NCBI GenBank assembly: GCA_964632005.1
Contig: CAZWAP010000032.1
Coordinates: 1-27,191 of the forward strand
Length of the DNA: 27,191 nt
Direction: 5' to 3'
Source of the DNA: CAZWAP01 sp964632005
GTDB lineage: Bacteria; Planctomycetota; Phycisphaerae; Sedimentisphaerales; Anaerobacaceae
Part shown: positions 8,522 through 17,043 of the stretch, one piece after another
How the letters are laid out: each line of letters starts with the position of its first letter
How positions within the stretch are numbered: the stretch's first letter is position 1
The notes under the pieces: generated by a model
What the model was told of the DNA's origin: nothing
Seen by the model: only the letters and a program-made list of their open reading frames with translations
The model's database searches: none
Made by a program: the position numbers and the translations under genes

Positions 8522-10108
8522 ATGGCTGGGAAGGGCTACAGTTCGGAAAAACAGGCGGTGATAAAGTTGGATGGATCGCGGCACGTTCGGGAGCTGGAGA
8601 CATTGTACGGGATCAGCCAGTTGCTGGCATCGGGTAGCCGTCAAAAACAGGTTCTTGCCGAGGTTCTGGACGCCCTGGACAGTGGACTGGGGATGAAGCG
8701 GGGCACGGTGACGCTCCTGGCTCCGGGCAGCGACGAGATCACCGTCGAGGTAGCCCACAATCTTTCACAGCAGCGTAGCCGAAACGTGCGGTACCGGATG
8801 GGAGAGGGGATCACCGGCAGGGTCATGCAGACCGGCAAGGCAATGATTGTGCCCAAAGTCTCGGAGGAGCCGCTTTTTCTCGACCGCCTCCAGCGCGGGA
8901 GCGAAACGGGAGAAGAGATAAGCTTCATCTGCGTACCCATCTCGATCGGCCAGACGGTGATAGGCGCGCTTTCGGTTGATCGGCCCTATGACGAAGGACG
9001 GTCTCTTGAGGAGGATATGCGGGTTCTGAGCATCGTTGCCAGCATGATAGCCAATGACGTTAAGGCCCGCAGAGAGGCGGTGATGTGCCGGCGGGAGCTC
9101 GAGGATGAAAATCTTCGTTTGCGTCACGAGCTTCAGGATCGCTTTCGGCCAGAGAATATCATAGGCAACTCCAGCGCGATGCGCGACGTTTACCGTCAGA
9201 TTCATCAGGTAGCTGGCAGCGATACGACAGTGCTCATTCGGGGTGAATCAGGCACCGGGAAAGAATTGGTGGCACACGCTATTCATTATACCAGTCCACG
9301 CAGTGATAGGCCATTTGTCAAGGTGAACTGTGCGGCGTTGAATGAAAATCTGCTCGAGAGCGAGCTTTTCGGACACGAAAAAGGTGCATTTACCGGTGCA
9401 ATACAGAGCCGTAAGGGGCGGATCGAGGAGGCCGATGGAGGTACGCTGTTCCTGGATGAGATCGGGGATTTTTCTGCGGCGACTCAGGTCAAGCTCCTTC
9501 GTGTTCTGCAGGACCGTCAGTTCGAGAGGGTTGGCAGCAATCGTACCTTGAAGACCAACGCAAGGATAATAGCGGCCACGAATCGCGACCTGGAAGAGGC
9601 CGTCAAAAACGGGACTTTCCGGCAGGATCTGTATTACAGGATAAACGTGTTTCCGATATTCCTGCCGCCTCTGCGTGACCGCAAGGACGACATTTTGCTG
9701 CTGGCCGACTATTTTGTTGAGCAGTATTCGAAGAAGCTGAATAAAGATGTACGGCGGATCAGCACTCCGGCGATCAATATGATGGTTGCGTACCACTGGC
9801 CGGGTAATGTGCGGGAACTGGAGAACTGCATCGAAAGGGCGGTGCTGCTGAGTAGCGACGGCGTGGTTCACGGGCATCATCTGCCTCCGACACTCCAGAC
9901 ATCCGACACATCTGAGACCGTCGGGACCGGCTCGCTCAAGGAGAGGATCAATTCGTTCGAGCGTGACATAATCGTGGACGCCTTGAAGCGTTGCAATGGT
10001 AACCTTACGGCGGCGGCGCGGGATCTGAAGACGACCCCTCGTATCATCGGCTACAAGGTCAAAGCTCTTGGTATTGACCATAAACGCTATCGCTGGAGCA
10101 GACTTTAG
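8522..10108 (+). CDS. Sigma54-dependent activator, GAF-AAA+-Fis (NifA-like architecture)
   Basis: I chose ATG 8522 because AAAGGAG (8506-8512) lies 9 nt before it; the frame is open farther upstream. The 528-aa protein has a GAF sensory domain (~25-180), a short linker, an AAA+ sigma54-interaction domain with Walker A GESGTGKE (241-248), the GAFTGA loop (288-293) that contacts sigma54 and Walker B GGTLFLDE (306-313), then a Fis-type helix-turn-helix at ~485-520. Such proteins hydrolyse ATP to open sigma54 promoters after binding upstream enhancers. There is no receiver domain, so control is probably by a ligand or partner on the GAF domain and not by a histidine kinase. The domain order equals NifA, but no nif gene is near and the cysteine motif of oxygen-sensitive NifA is absent. 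Divergent glnA with a sigma54 promoter is the obvious target. Confidence 0.92.
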   Translation: MAGKGYSSEKQAVIKLDGSRHVRELETLYGISQLLASGSRQKQVLAEVLDALDSGLGMKRGTVTLLAPGSDEITVEVAHNLSQQRSRNVRYRMGEGITGRVMQTGKAMIVPKVSEEPLFLDRLQRGSETGEEISFICVPISIGQTVIGALSVDRPYDEGRSLEEDMRVLSIVASMIANDVKARREAVMCRRELEDENLRLRHELQDRFRPENIIGNSSAMRDVYRQIHQVAGSDTTVLIRGESGTGKELVAHAIHYTSPRSDRPFVKVNCAALNENLLESELFGHEKGAFTGAIQSRKGRIEEADGGTLFLDEIGDFSAATQVKLLRVLQDRQFERVGSNRTLKTNARIIAATNRDLEEAVKNGTFRQDLYYRINVFPIFLPPLRDRKDDILLLADYFVEQYSKKLNKDVRRISTPAINMMVAYHWPGNVRELENCIERAVLLSSDGVVHGHHLPPTLQTSDTSETVGTGSLKERINSFERDIIVDALKRCNGNLTAAARDLKTTPRIIGYKVKALGIDHKRYRWSRL

Positions 10109-10297
10109 TATTAGCCTTGCTGGTGCTCGGCAGAGGCGAGCGAAACCTTGGGGCGGCCGTCCCCTGCCGTGGTAATCGCTCGGTTGGCGGAAAAAGCCTT
10201 GCGTTGGGCGGCCCGACCTTGTAAGATTCGGCTGGCAGGTTGAATTCGAATCACCGCCCTGTGTGTCGTCAGGTTTGCGAGGTCCCAAGGACAGTCG

Positions 10298-12067
10298 ATG
10301 GCAGCAGCGTCGGAAGATAGACCCATCCGTACCGGGGCATATCCGGAGCTTACGGTCACCGCCGTCGTGGTTGGGTACCTCCTTGGTATTGTAATTACTG
10401 CAAGCTGGGGGTATGCGTGCCTGATCTTGGGCTTTTCGCACGAATCATCTGAACTGGCAGCGATTTTGGGTTTTGGAATTCTGCGTGGGCTGCTGGGCCG
10501 AACGAGCATTGTCGAGAATAACATCAACCAGACGATAGCCAGCGCCGTCAACGGTGCATCGGCCGGTATGATGTTTTCAATACCAGCCCTTTTCATACTT
10601 GGAGAAACAGGCTTCAGTTCGGTGTTGATGGTCTTCGGCTGTATTGCCGGCGGGGTACTCGGCATCGCGTTTATCATTCCACTTCGCAAGCAGATGATTG
10701 ACTTCGAACGGCTGGCGTATCCGGGGGGCATTGCCGTGGCAACCGTCCTCAAATCGCCCGGGGCGGGTATTCACAAAGCGCTGTTTCTGGTGGCAGGGGC
10801 GGCCTTAAGCGCGAGTGTTCACGTTGTAGTAAAGGTGGCGGGGTTTGAGAGCTGGGCTATCGGGCCGCATATCGGCATGCCGGATTATATGAACGGCGTA
10901 TGGTACGTTTCTCTTATGACGGTGGGTGTTGGTTTCCTCTGCGGGCGCGGGGGCATATATTTCGTGGTGGGCGGGTTTGCATGCTACTGGGTCCTTGCGC
11001 CGATACTTTCGGCTATGGGCCTGCTTCCTTCGTCGGGCATTCTCGCACAGGCCCTGCCCCAGGCGGCGGAGTATGAGCGGATGCCGGAATACCTGCGGTT
11101 GAGGTTCTTTCGTCCGGTCGGCATCGGGATGCTCATAGGCGGTGCCCTGGCCGGTATTGTGCTGGCGCTGCCTCTTATCGTCAGCGCGGTTCGCAGTATG
11201 CATAACGCGGCAAAGATGAAAACAGCCCTTTCGAGAGACGAGATGCCGATTCGCTTGCTGTACGTAGGGATTGTCGGCGCGACGATCCTGCTTTTTGTGG
11301 TTGCGATCACGTCGGTCAGGCAGATGGGGATCGTGCGCGGCGCTCTTATGGCACTTATGGGGACACTCTGGATATGGGTGGCAGGGGTGATTCTCTCGGA
11401 GTGCATCGGGCGGACCAACTGGTCCCCGATGAGCGGTATGACGCTGATAGCGGTGACGATTCTAATCGCGATTGCGGCGAGCGGCAGGGGGGGCCTTGCA
11501 GACAGGCCTGCGATGATCGCATCGATCGTGGTTGGGGCGGCCACGTGCGTGGCGATGGCCCAGGCGACGGACTTGATGCTGGACTTGAAGACGGGCTATC
11601 TGGTCGGCGCGACGCCCAGGAAGCAGCAAATAGGGCAGTTTCTGGCCACTTGGCTCGGGCCGATCGTGATTATGTCGCTTATTTATGTGCTGCACAGGGC
11701 CTATCGTCTGGGTAGCAACGAGCTGCCGGCCCCTCAGGCCACCGCGCTGGCGGAGACCATCTCAGCGATCTTGGGTGGAGAGGTTCCCGTGCACAAGTAC
11801 GCTGCGGGGGCGGGACTGGGGGCGCTTCTAAGCGCCAGCGGAATCGGGGGGCTTGGCATCTTGGTAGGCCTGGGGTTCTATCTACCTTTTAATATAGTGC
11901 TGACGTATAGCATCGGGACTGTGATACGGCTTTTTGTCGACTGGAGGAAGGGAGTACGGTTCAGCGAGGATGTTGGCCTGCCGATTGCTGCCGGGCTGAT
12001 CGTCGGAGAGGCGCTTGTCGGAGTCGGATTCGCCTTGTTCAAAGTTGTTGCGGGTGTGGTGGGGTAA
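10298..12067 (+). CDS. OPT-family transporter (second, divergent copy)
   Basis: This 589-aa polytopic membrane protein has the OPT layout (ENNINQTIASAVNG, FERLAYPGG and a MSGMTLIA helix corresponding to the NNPISG region). It is shorter than the first copy and clearly divergent: the conserved N-terminal NAYLGLFAGM helix is replaced by SWGYACLILGFSH and the NPISG motif reads NWSPMSG. It may therefore carry a different substrate. The ATG has AAGGA ~10 nt upstream. The 189-bp gap after the activator gene contains a weak GG-N10-GC element (10188-10203, with -12 TTGCG). A small membrane-protein gene starts 4 nt after the stop, implying one operon and possibly one complex. The family is firm; the substrate is unknown. 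Confidence 0.87.
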   Translation: MAAASEDRPIRTGAYPELTVTAVVVGYLLGIVITASWGYACLILGFSHESSELAAILGFGILRGLLGRTSIVENNINQTIASAVNGASAGMMFSIPALFILGETGFSSVLMVFGCIAGGVLGIAFIIPLRKQMIDFERLAYPGGIAVATVLKSPGAGIHKALFLVAGAALSASVHVVVKVAGFESWAIGPHIGMPDYMNGVWYVSLMTVGVGFLCGRGGIYFVVGGFACYWVLAPILSAMGLLPSSGILAQALPQAAEYERMPEYLRLRFFRPVGIGMLIGGALAGIVLALPLIVSAVRSMHNAAKMKTALSRDEMPIRLLYVGIVGATILLFVVAITSVRQMGIVRGALMALMGTLWIWVAGVILSECIGRTNWSPMSGMTLIAVTILIAIAASGRGGLADRPAMIASIVVGAATCVAMAQATDLMLDLKTGYLVGATPRKQQIGQFLATWLGPIVIMSLIYVLHRAYRLGSNELPAPQATALAETISAILGGEVPVHKYAAGAGLGALLSASGIGGLGILVGLGFYLPFNIVLTYSIGTVIRLFVDWRKGVRFSEDVGLPIAAGLIVGEALVGVGFALFKVVAGVVG

Positions 12068-12071
12068 GTTG

Positions 12072-12623
12072 ATGAAGAAGATAGGATTCTTGATGGTAGC
12101 AGCAGGATTTCTGGTGGCGGCGCTAGCGACAGTGCTGCATGGAGAGGCCGTAGCGTGGAACCCATTCGTTCGGGCAATCGTCGTCGGCGTCGCAGGAGTG
12201 GTCGTGGTTCGGATGGCAGCTCGCCGGGAAAGCACCACAGAAGGGAAGCTGGCGGCGAATATCGAGATGGCGGAGCACGCTCTGGGGAGTATTGTTGAGA
12301 ACATAACCCGGCTGAACGAGGAGAAGGCGGGCATCGACCCTTATGACGTTCGGCATAAGGTGGACGAACTGTTTGTTGAAGACGTGGCCCGGTTTGTGGG
12401 AACCCGGCAGAGCATAGGGCATTTGTACGGGCTGAGCGCTTATGGCGAGGTGATGAGCAGCTTTGCCGCCGGCGAGAGATATCTGAATCGCGTCTGGTCT
12501 GCCTCGGCCGACGGATACGTCGATGAGGTGAACGCATATCTTGAAAAGGCCCGGCAGCAGTTCACCGACAGCCTTGAGAAGTTTCGGGCCTTGAAAGTCG
12601 GGGCTGCCCAAAAGACCGTCTAA
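12072..12623 (+). CDS. Small membrane protein with helical cytoplasmic domain, unknown function
   Basis: The frame stays open upstream into the OPT gene, but ATG 12072, 4 nt after the OPT stop, gives the natural start. The 183-aa product begins with two hydrophobic stretches (about residues 4-24 and 31-47) with a short loop between them. A basic stop (RMAARR) and a soluble, charged, mostly helical domain of ~130 residues follow. I recognise no named domain and see no catalytic motif. The tight coupling to the transporter suggests an accessory or regulatory subunit; that is inference from position only. Codon use resembles its neighbours, and the end is followed by a terminator-like hairpin. 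Confidence 0.75.
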   Translation: MKKIGFLMVAAGFLVAALATVLHGEAVAWNPFVRAIVVGVAGVVVVRMAARRESTTEGKLAANIEMAEHALGSIVENITRLNEEKAGIDPYDVRHKVDELFVEDVARFVGTRQSIGHLYGLSAYGEVMSSFAAGERYLNRVWSASADGYVDEVNAYLEKARQQFTDSLEKFRALKVGAAQKTV

Positions 12624-12693
12624 CGCGGCCATTTGATGCGATGGTGAGCGGTTCAGCTTTTGAGTGCATATCAATGTATTTTTTTCGGGATGG

Positions 12694-12724
12694 GCCCACA
12701 GCGATTCACGCTGTTGGGCGTTTT
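12694..12724 (+). terminator. Rho-independent terminator after OPT operon
   Basis: A GC-rich stem (GCCCACAGCG paired with CGCTGT-T-GGGC, one bulged T, 5-nt loop) is followed by G and TTTT. It lies 70 nt after the small membrane protein gene and before the peptidase gene, as expected for an operon end. Confidence 0.6.
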
Positions 12725-12838
12725 CGATTCCTCTGGTCTGAGCAAGTCTGGGTGCGGGTTTTTGTGGGAATGACGGGCTGTTTGGTCTGGTTACGAACGA
12801 CCGATTGTCTTTTTAACTCTTGAAGGAAAGGAGCAGTT

Positions 12839-14245
12839 ATGAAATCGGTACGAGCTTACGGAGTCGCATTGTCTGGTGTACTGATGGTTTGCGTGGTTGG
12901 ATCCGGTGCTTTTGCGGGAGGGGGTGGGCTGAGCAGTGGCGCCGTCGAGCATATTCGCTCTTCGTTCAGGATGGATACGCACCGGCGTGCTATGTACAAC
13001 TCCATAACCAACAACGACATCACGAGTCTGGCGCTCAATCACGATATTTTGCAAAGGCACAACGAGCTGTTCAGCCACAGGATTGAGACAAAGGGGATAA
13101 CGAACCAGAAAAAGAGCGGGCGGTGCTGGCTGTTCGCGGGGCTGAACACATTACGGCCGATTGTTATCAAGAAGCACAACCTGAAAAAATTCGAGTTTTC
13201 GCAGAACTATCTGGCGTTCTGGGACAAGCTCGAAAAGGCAAACTGCTTCTTGGAGAACGTTATCAAGTTCCGGGGTCGTGCGATGCTGGATAGGGAGCTG
13301 GAGTTTATTCTTCGCCAACCGATCCCGGATGGGGGATACTGGGAGAATGTGGTTAATCTCATCACTAAATACGGGGCGGTTCCCAAGGAAGTGATGCCGG
13401 AGACGAACAGCTCGGGTAATACGGGCCTGATGAACGCCCTCATCGCCAGAAAACTGCGGACCGACGCGGTCAAGCTGCGAAAGATGCACCAACAAAACAA
13501 GCCGCTCAAGAAACTCCGTGCAGAGAAAATGAAGATGTTAAAGGAAGTGTACGGGATGCTGGTGCTGAACCTGGGCCAGCCGCCGCAGCGCTTCGAGTGG
13601 CGATTCGAGGACGCCAATTCGGTCGTCAGTGATCTGAAATCTTATACACCGAAGAGTTTTTATGAGGATTTTGTGGGTGTGGATCTAAGCCAGTACGTGG
13701 ACATCTTCAACGATCCGTCGAAGGAATATGGAAAGCACTATCAAATCAGGCTTACAAGGAACGTCTGGGACGGGGACGACGCACACTTTGCAAATGTCAG
13801 GGTCGAGGTGCTCAAGGAGGTTGCATCCAGGGCGGTCCTGGCTGATGAGCCTGTCTGGTTCGCGTGCGACGTCGGCAAAGACCAGAGCAGAGAGCACGGG
13901 ATAATGGCGATCGGTCTGTTCGACTACGATTCGATTTACGAGGTCGATATGACGATGAGTAAGGCCGAGCGGCTGCTGTTTCGAGAGAGCATCCCAAATC
14001 ATGCGATGGTGTTCGTGGGTGTTGATGTGCGCGACGACAGGCCTGTCAAATGGCTGGTCGAGAACAGCTGGGGCGATGAGAAGGGCAGCAAAGGGCTGTG
14101 GACTCTCTACGATTCGTGGTTTGATAAGAACGTTTACAGCGTGATTGTGAACAAGAAACATGTGCCGAAGGAGGTCCTGGAGATCTTCGAGCAGCCTGCC
14201 ATTAAACTGCCTCCGTGGGACCCGGCTTATGCGCTGGTAAGATAG
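12839..14245 (+). CDS. C1-family peptidase, PepC/bleomycin-hydrolase-like, with signal peptide
   Basis: The 468-aa protein is a papain-fold cysteine peptidase of the C1B branch. The active-site Cys96 lies in SGRCWLFAGLN, His388 in NHAMVFVGVD and Asn409 in VENSWGD, the order and spacing seen in aminopeptidase C and bleomycin hydrolase. A strong Shine-Dalgarno (AAAGGAG, 12827-12833) fixes ATG 12839. Unlike cytoplasmic PepC, the first ~26 residues form a signal peptide (MKSVRAYG, hydrophobic core, AFAG cleavage site), so it should act outside the cytoplasm. Family members form hexameric barrels and remove N-terminal residues from peptides. It is monocistronic by spacing and sits at the end of the peptidase/transporter block. 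Confidence 0.9.
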   Translation: MKSVRAYGVALSGVLMVCVVGSGAFAGGGGLSSGAVEHIRSSFRMDTHRRAMYNSITNNDITSLALNHDILQRHNELFSHRIETKGITNQKKSGRCWLFAGLNTLRPIVIKKHNLKKFEFSQNYLAFWDKLEKANCFLENVIKFRGRAMLDRELEFILRQPIPDGGYWENVVNLITKYGAVPKEVMPETNSSGNTGLMNALIARKLRTDAVKLRKMHQQNKPLKKLRAEKMKMLKEVYGMLVLNLGQPPQRFEWRFEDANSVVSDLKSYTPKSFYEDFVGVDLSQYVDIFNDPSKEYGKHYQIRLTRNVWDGDDAHFANVRVEVLKEVASRAVLADEPVWFACDVGKDQSREHGIMAIGLFDYDSIYEVDMTMSKAERLLFRESIPNHAMVFVGVDVRDDRPVKWLVENSWGDEKGSKGLWTLYDSWFDKNVYSVIVNKKHVPKEVLEIFEQPAIKLPPWDPAYALVR

Positions 14246-14264
14246 CGCTGCGGATATGATGCCG

Positions 14265-14293
14265 GCCGAGTGTCGGGCGGGTGCGTGCTCGGC
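14265..14293 (+). terminator. Weak terminator-like hairpin between converging genes
   Basis: A perfect 6-bp repeat GCCGAG / CTCGGC with a 17-nt loop lies 20 nt after the peptidase stop; TTTT follows 7 nt later on the plus strand. The convergent dnaG ends at 14314. Confidence 0.3.
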
Positions 14294-14313
14294 TGTGCGT
14301 CTTTTCTGTGGCC

Positions 14314-16107
14314 TCAGGTCATCCCGACGCTGTGGGGATTGTCCCTTCGGCTCTTCTCGTAGAGCCGCCTTAGGAACTCTCTTTCTTCGTCGGGCTTTGT
14401 GGGCTTCGTCCGGGGCTCACCGGCCTTGTATCTTTCGAAGATATCGAGGGCGTCGTTCAAGCGGGACTCCGGATTGCCCTTTCGGTCTCCGGCTTCGGCA
14501 AGATCGGTTATCAGATTCCCGAGCTCTATGGATTCGGCGTTTGCCAGTACGTTGCCGAGCGGAACATCGGTGGTGCTCTGGAATATCTCAAAGAGTATCT
14601 CGGCCACTCTCTTGAGGATAGGAACATCGAAGTCTGCGGGCTGTATCCTGTCTTTGACAGCCTTGAAGAACCTGGGCTCGGCCAGGATTACCTCTAACAG
14701 TTCCTTCTGTGCCGCTGCAAACAGACCTTCTCCAAGGTCCAGCGCCGGGGTCTTACGGTCTTCGAGGTCGTAGGTGGCGGCCCTCTGGACTCGCCCGATG
14801 CGCAGGTTTAGTTCCCTGTTCAACTGCTTTGCCTCAAGACCGATAATGGTGGATATCCGGTTGACTATCAGGCCGGCGTCCATCGCTGAGATGTTGCCCG
14901 CAGCGAGACCGATGGCTATGGCCTGGAGGTATTCCTCGAGAGCAGCCTTTCTGCCTGTGAGGGTCTCGTCGGCGGTGAATCTCTCGTTCAACCTGTCCCA
15001 TTTGAACTTCAGCACGTCGACCGCCTTGTCCAGGAGTTGCTCGAAGGCGCCTTTGCCGGCGGCCAGCAGGAAATCACACGGGTCTTTGCCCTGCGGGACG
15101 GAGGCCAGATGGATGTCGAGCCGCTGCGAGAGACACACCTCGAGGGCGCGGTTAGCCGCTTCAATACCTGCAACATCGCTGTCGAAGACGAGAATGACCT
15201 TCTTGGCGTAGCGGCGCAGGATTCGGCCGTGGCCGGTCGTGAAGCTTGTGCCGAGCGTGGCCACCACGTTGTTGCAGCCGAGCTGGTGAGCTATGATAAC
15301 ATCGGTATAGCCTTCGACGACGACGGCGGTGCCGGTGGAGACGATTCGGTGGCGGGCGTGTTCGAGGCCGAACAGCGAATTGCTCTTGTCGAAAAGAGCG
15401 GTGGTGGGAGTGTTGATGTATTTTGCCCCCGCCTGGCCGAGAGATCGCCCGCCGAATCCAATGACCCGGCCGGTAACGTCGGCTATCGGGAACATCAGGC
15501 GGTTGATGAACTTATCCTGGTTGGCTGCCGTTACCAGCCCGGCCTGTTTGAGCTCGTCGGTCGAAATCTTGGCCGCGCGGGCTGCGGCGACAAGGCCGTC
15601 GGGCCGGTCAAGGGTCAGGCCGATACGCCAGCGTCTTATGCTCTCGGGGCTGATCTGCCTTTGAGCGAGATACTCCCGGGCGGACTTGCCTGCGGTTTCA
15701 TCGTGTAGATTCTTAGTGAAGTGCTCGGCGGCCCAGGCGTTGACCTTTGCGAGCCTGTTGGGGTCGATCGGGGATGCTGCCTGTCCGGCTTGCGGGCGGG
15801 CGGGCTTACGGCGTTCGAGCTTTATGCCGGCACGTTCGGCCAGCCGTTCTACCGCCTGTGGGAATGTCAGGTTCTCCCGCATCTGGACGAACTTGAAGAC
15901 ATCGCCGCCAGCCCCGCAGGCAAAGCACTTGAATATCTGCTTCTGCGGGTTGACGTTCATACTTGGACGGTGGTCGTCGTGGAACGGGCACAGGCCGACC
16001 ATCTCACGGCCCTTCTTTTTCAGGCTAACGTGCTCGGAGACGACATCGACTATGTCGTTGGCCTGCTGAATCCGGTAAATGACCGTCTGATTGTAGGTGC
16101 CTGGCAT
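14314..16107 (-). CDS. dnaG: DNA primase
   Basis: The 597-aa protein makes the RNA primers for replication and works with the replicative helicase. The N-terminal CHC2 zinc-binding domain shows Cys40, His43, Cys61 and Cys64. The catalytic core has the RVIGFGGR motif (~214-221) and a TOPRIM fold with Glu265 (VVVEGYTD) and the metal-binding pair Asp309/Asp311 (VFDSDVAG). The C-terminal ~170 residues are helical and fit the DnaB-binding region. The length is normal for the family. ATG 16107 has GAGGGA about 10 nt upstream. The usual partner rpoD is not adjacent; tatD lies 145 nt upstream and a promoter can be read in that gap. Confidence 0.96.
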   Translation of the reverse strand: MPGTYNQTVIYRIQQANDIVDVVSEHVSLKKKGREMVGLCPFHDDHRPSMNVNPQKQIFKCFACGAGGDVFKFVQMRENLTFPQAVERLAERAGIKLERRKPARPQAGQAASPIDPNRLAKVNAWAAEHFTKNLHDETAGKSAREYLAQRQISPESIRRWRIGLTLDRPDGLVAAARAAKISTDELKQAGLVTAANQDKFINRLMFPIADVTGRVIGFGGRSLGQAGAKYINTPTTALFDKSNSLFGLEHARHRIVSTGTAVVVEGYTDVIIAHQLGCNNVVATLGTSFTTGHGRILRRYAKKVILVFDSDVAGIEAANRALEVCLSQRLDIHLASVPQGKDPCDFLLAAGKGAFEQLLDKAVDVLKFKWDRLNERFTADETLTGRKAALEEYLQAIAIGLAAGNISAMDAGLIVNRISTIIGLEAKQLNRELNLRIGRVQRAATYDLEDRKTPALDLGEGLFAAAQKELLEVILAEPRFFKAVKDRIQPADFDVPILKRVAEILFEIFQSTTDVPLGNVLANAESIELGNLITDLAEAGDRKGNPESRLNDALDIFERYKAGEPRTKPTKPDEEREFLRRLYEKSRRDNPHSVGMT

Positions 16108-16134
16108 ATCGAGTTCGTCCCTCGTGTCTTATTT

Positions 16135-16150
16135 GCCGCCGCAGGGCGGC
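16135..16150 (-). other. Hairpin in dnaG leader
   Basis: A perfect 6-bp stem (GCCGCC / GGCGGC, 4-nt loop), extendable by two A-T pairs and a wobble, ends 28 nt before the dnaG start codon and lies within its predicted leader. No T-tract follows, so it is not a normal terminator. Confidence 0.35.
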
Positions 16151-16203
16151 GAAAATCGGCTTTCATGCCTTGCGGTGGACAGGTCCTGAGCAAACACCGG
16201 ATA

Positions 16204-16232
16204 GGTATAGCCCGCGGTGCGCAAAAAGTCAA
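16204..16232 (-). promoter_or_regulatory. Sigma70-type promoter of dnaG
   Basis: The minus strand reads TTGACT-N17-TATACC with ideal spacing, in the 145-nt gap after tatD. The predicted start is near 16197, which gives a leader of about 90 nt. Confidence 0.55.
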
Positions 16233-16252
16233 GATGCGATGCATTATGTTAT

Positions 16253-17035
16253 TCAAGCAACGTCGGGAAGGTTAAAAAAGGCCTTTGAGGCTGCTGTTAC
16301 GGCGGCTGCGAAGTCCGCCAGAGGCATACCCTTTAGCTCGGCCAGGAATCGTGCGGTGTGGACCATAAGTGCAGGCTCGTTTACCTTCTGCTTTCGCATC
16401 GGTTCGGGAGACATATACGGGCAGTCAGTCTCGAGCATAACCCTCTCAACGGGTACGATCTTGGCGCTTTGACGGATCGTCTCGGCGTTTTTGAAAGTTG
16501 CCACGCCCGTAAAGGAGATGTAGTAACCGCGCTCAAGCAGTTGCTCGGCCTGTTCTGGTGAGCCGCTGAAGCAGTGAAAGACGACCTTGCCGCCGTCCGG
16601 GCCGAACCGTTCGAGCACCTCGATGGTATCATCGAAGGCATCTCTGGAATGCACGATGACTGGCAGATTTAGCTCGCCGGCAAGCTGCAAATGGGCAGCA
16701 AAGGCGCGTCTTTGGTCGGCCTGCTCAGAAAAGTTGTAGTGGAAATCCAAGCCGGTTTCCCCCACGGCTACCACATTGACCTCTTTGGCCAGTTCTCGCA
16801 GTTGCTCTATCGTTTGCGGGCCGACCTGGCCTGCCTGGTGGGGATGGATACCGACGGCCGCATAGAGCCTGTCGAAGCGGTCGGCCAGCTCGACGGCCTT
16901 TTTGCTGTCTTCTATATCCGTTCCGACGGTTATCCACGAGGTTACGCCGGCCTGCTTGCTGCGCTTGAGGACGGCAGCGACGTCCGGGGCCAACTGCTCA
17001 AAGCTCAGGTGGCAATGTGTGTCGATTAGCTCCAT
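16253..17035 (-). CDS. tatD: TatD-family metal-dependent hydrolase/DNase
   Basis: This 260-aa TIM-barrel amidohydrolase-superfamily protein has all the usual metal ligands: His7 and His9 (DTHCHL), Glu93 (GETGLDFH), His129 (IVHSRDA), His154 (FHCFSG) and Asp204 (ETDCPY). TatD proteins are 3'-5' exonucleases or deoxyribonucleases linked to DNA repair and quality control. The length is typical. ATG 17035 is preceded by GGAG with a 5-nt spacer and lies 8 nt after the yraN stop, so the two are translated from one message. It is placed between yraN and dnaG. YcfH/YabD would be an equally good paralogue name. Confidence 0.93.
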   Translation of the reverse strand: MELIDTHCHLSFEQLAPDVAAVLKRSKQAGVTSWITVGTDIEDSKKAVELADRFDRLYAAVGIHPHQAGQVGPQTIEQLRELAKEVNVVAVGETGLDFHYNFSEQADQRRAFAAHLQLAGELNLPVIVHSRDAFDDTIEVLERFGPDGGKVVFHCFSGSPEQAEQLLERGYYISFTGVATFKNAETIRQSAKIVPVERVMLETDCPYMSPEPMRKQKVNEPALMVHTARFLAELKGMPLADFAAAVTAASKAFFNLPDVA

Positions 17036-17043
17036 AGCAACTC

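Noticed and set aside
10188..10203. GG-N10-GC element with TTGCG in front of the second OPT gene as a sigma54 promoter
   Set aside because: The spacing is right but the -24 half reads CGGAAA instead of TGGCAC; too weak to list as a promoter.
9248..10441. Minus-strand open frame of 397 codons opposite the sigma54 activator
   Set aside because: Antisense to conserved AAA+ and HTH motifs, with no family signature of its own.
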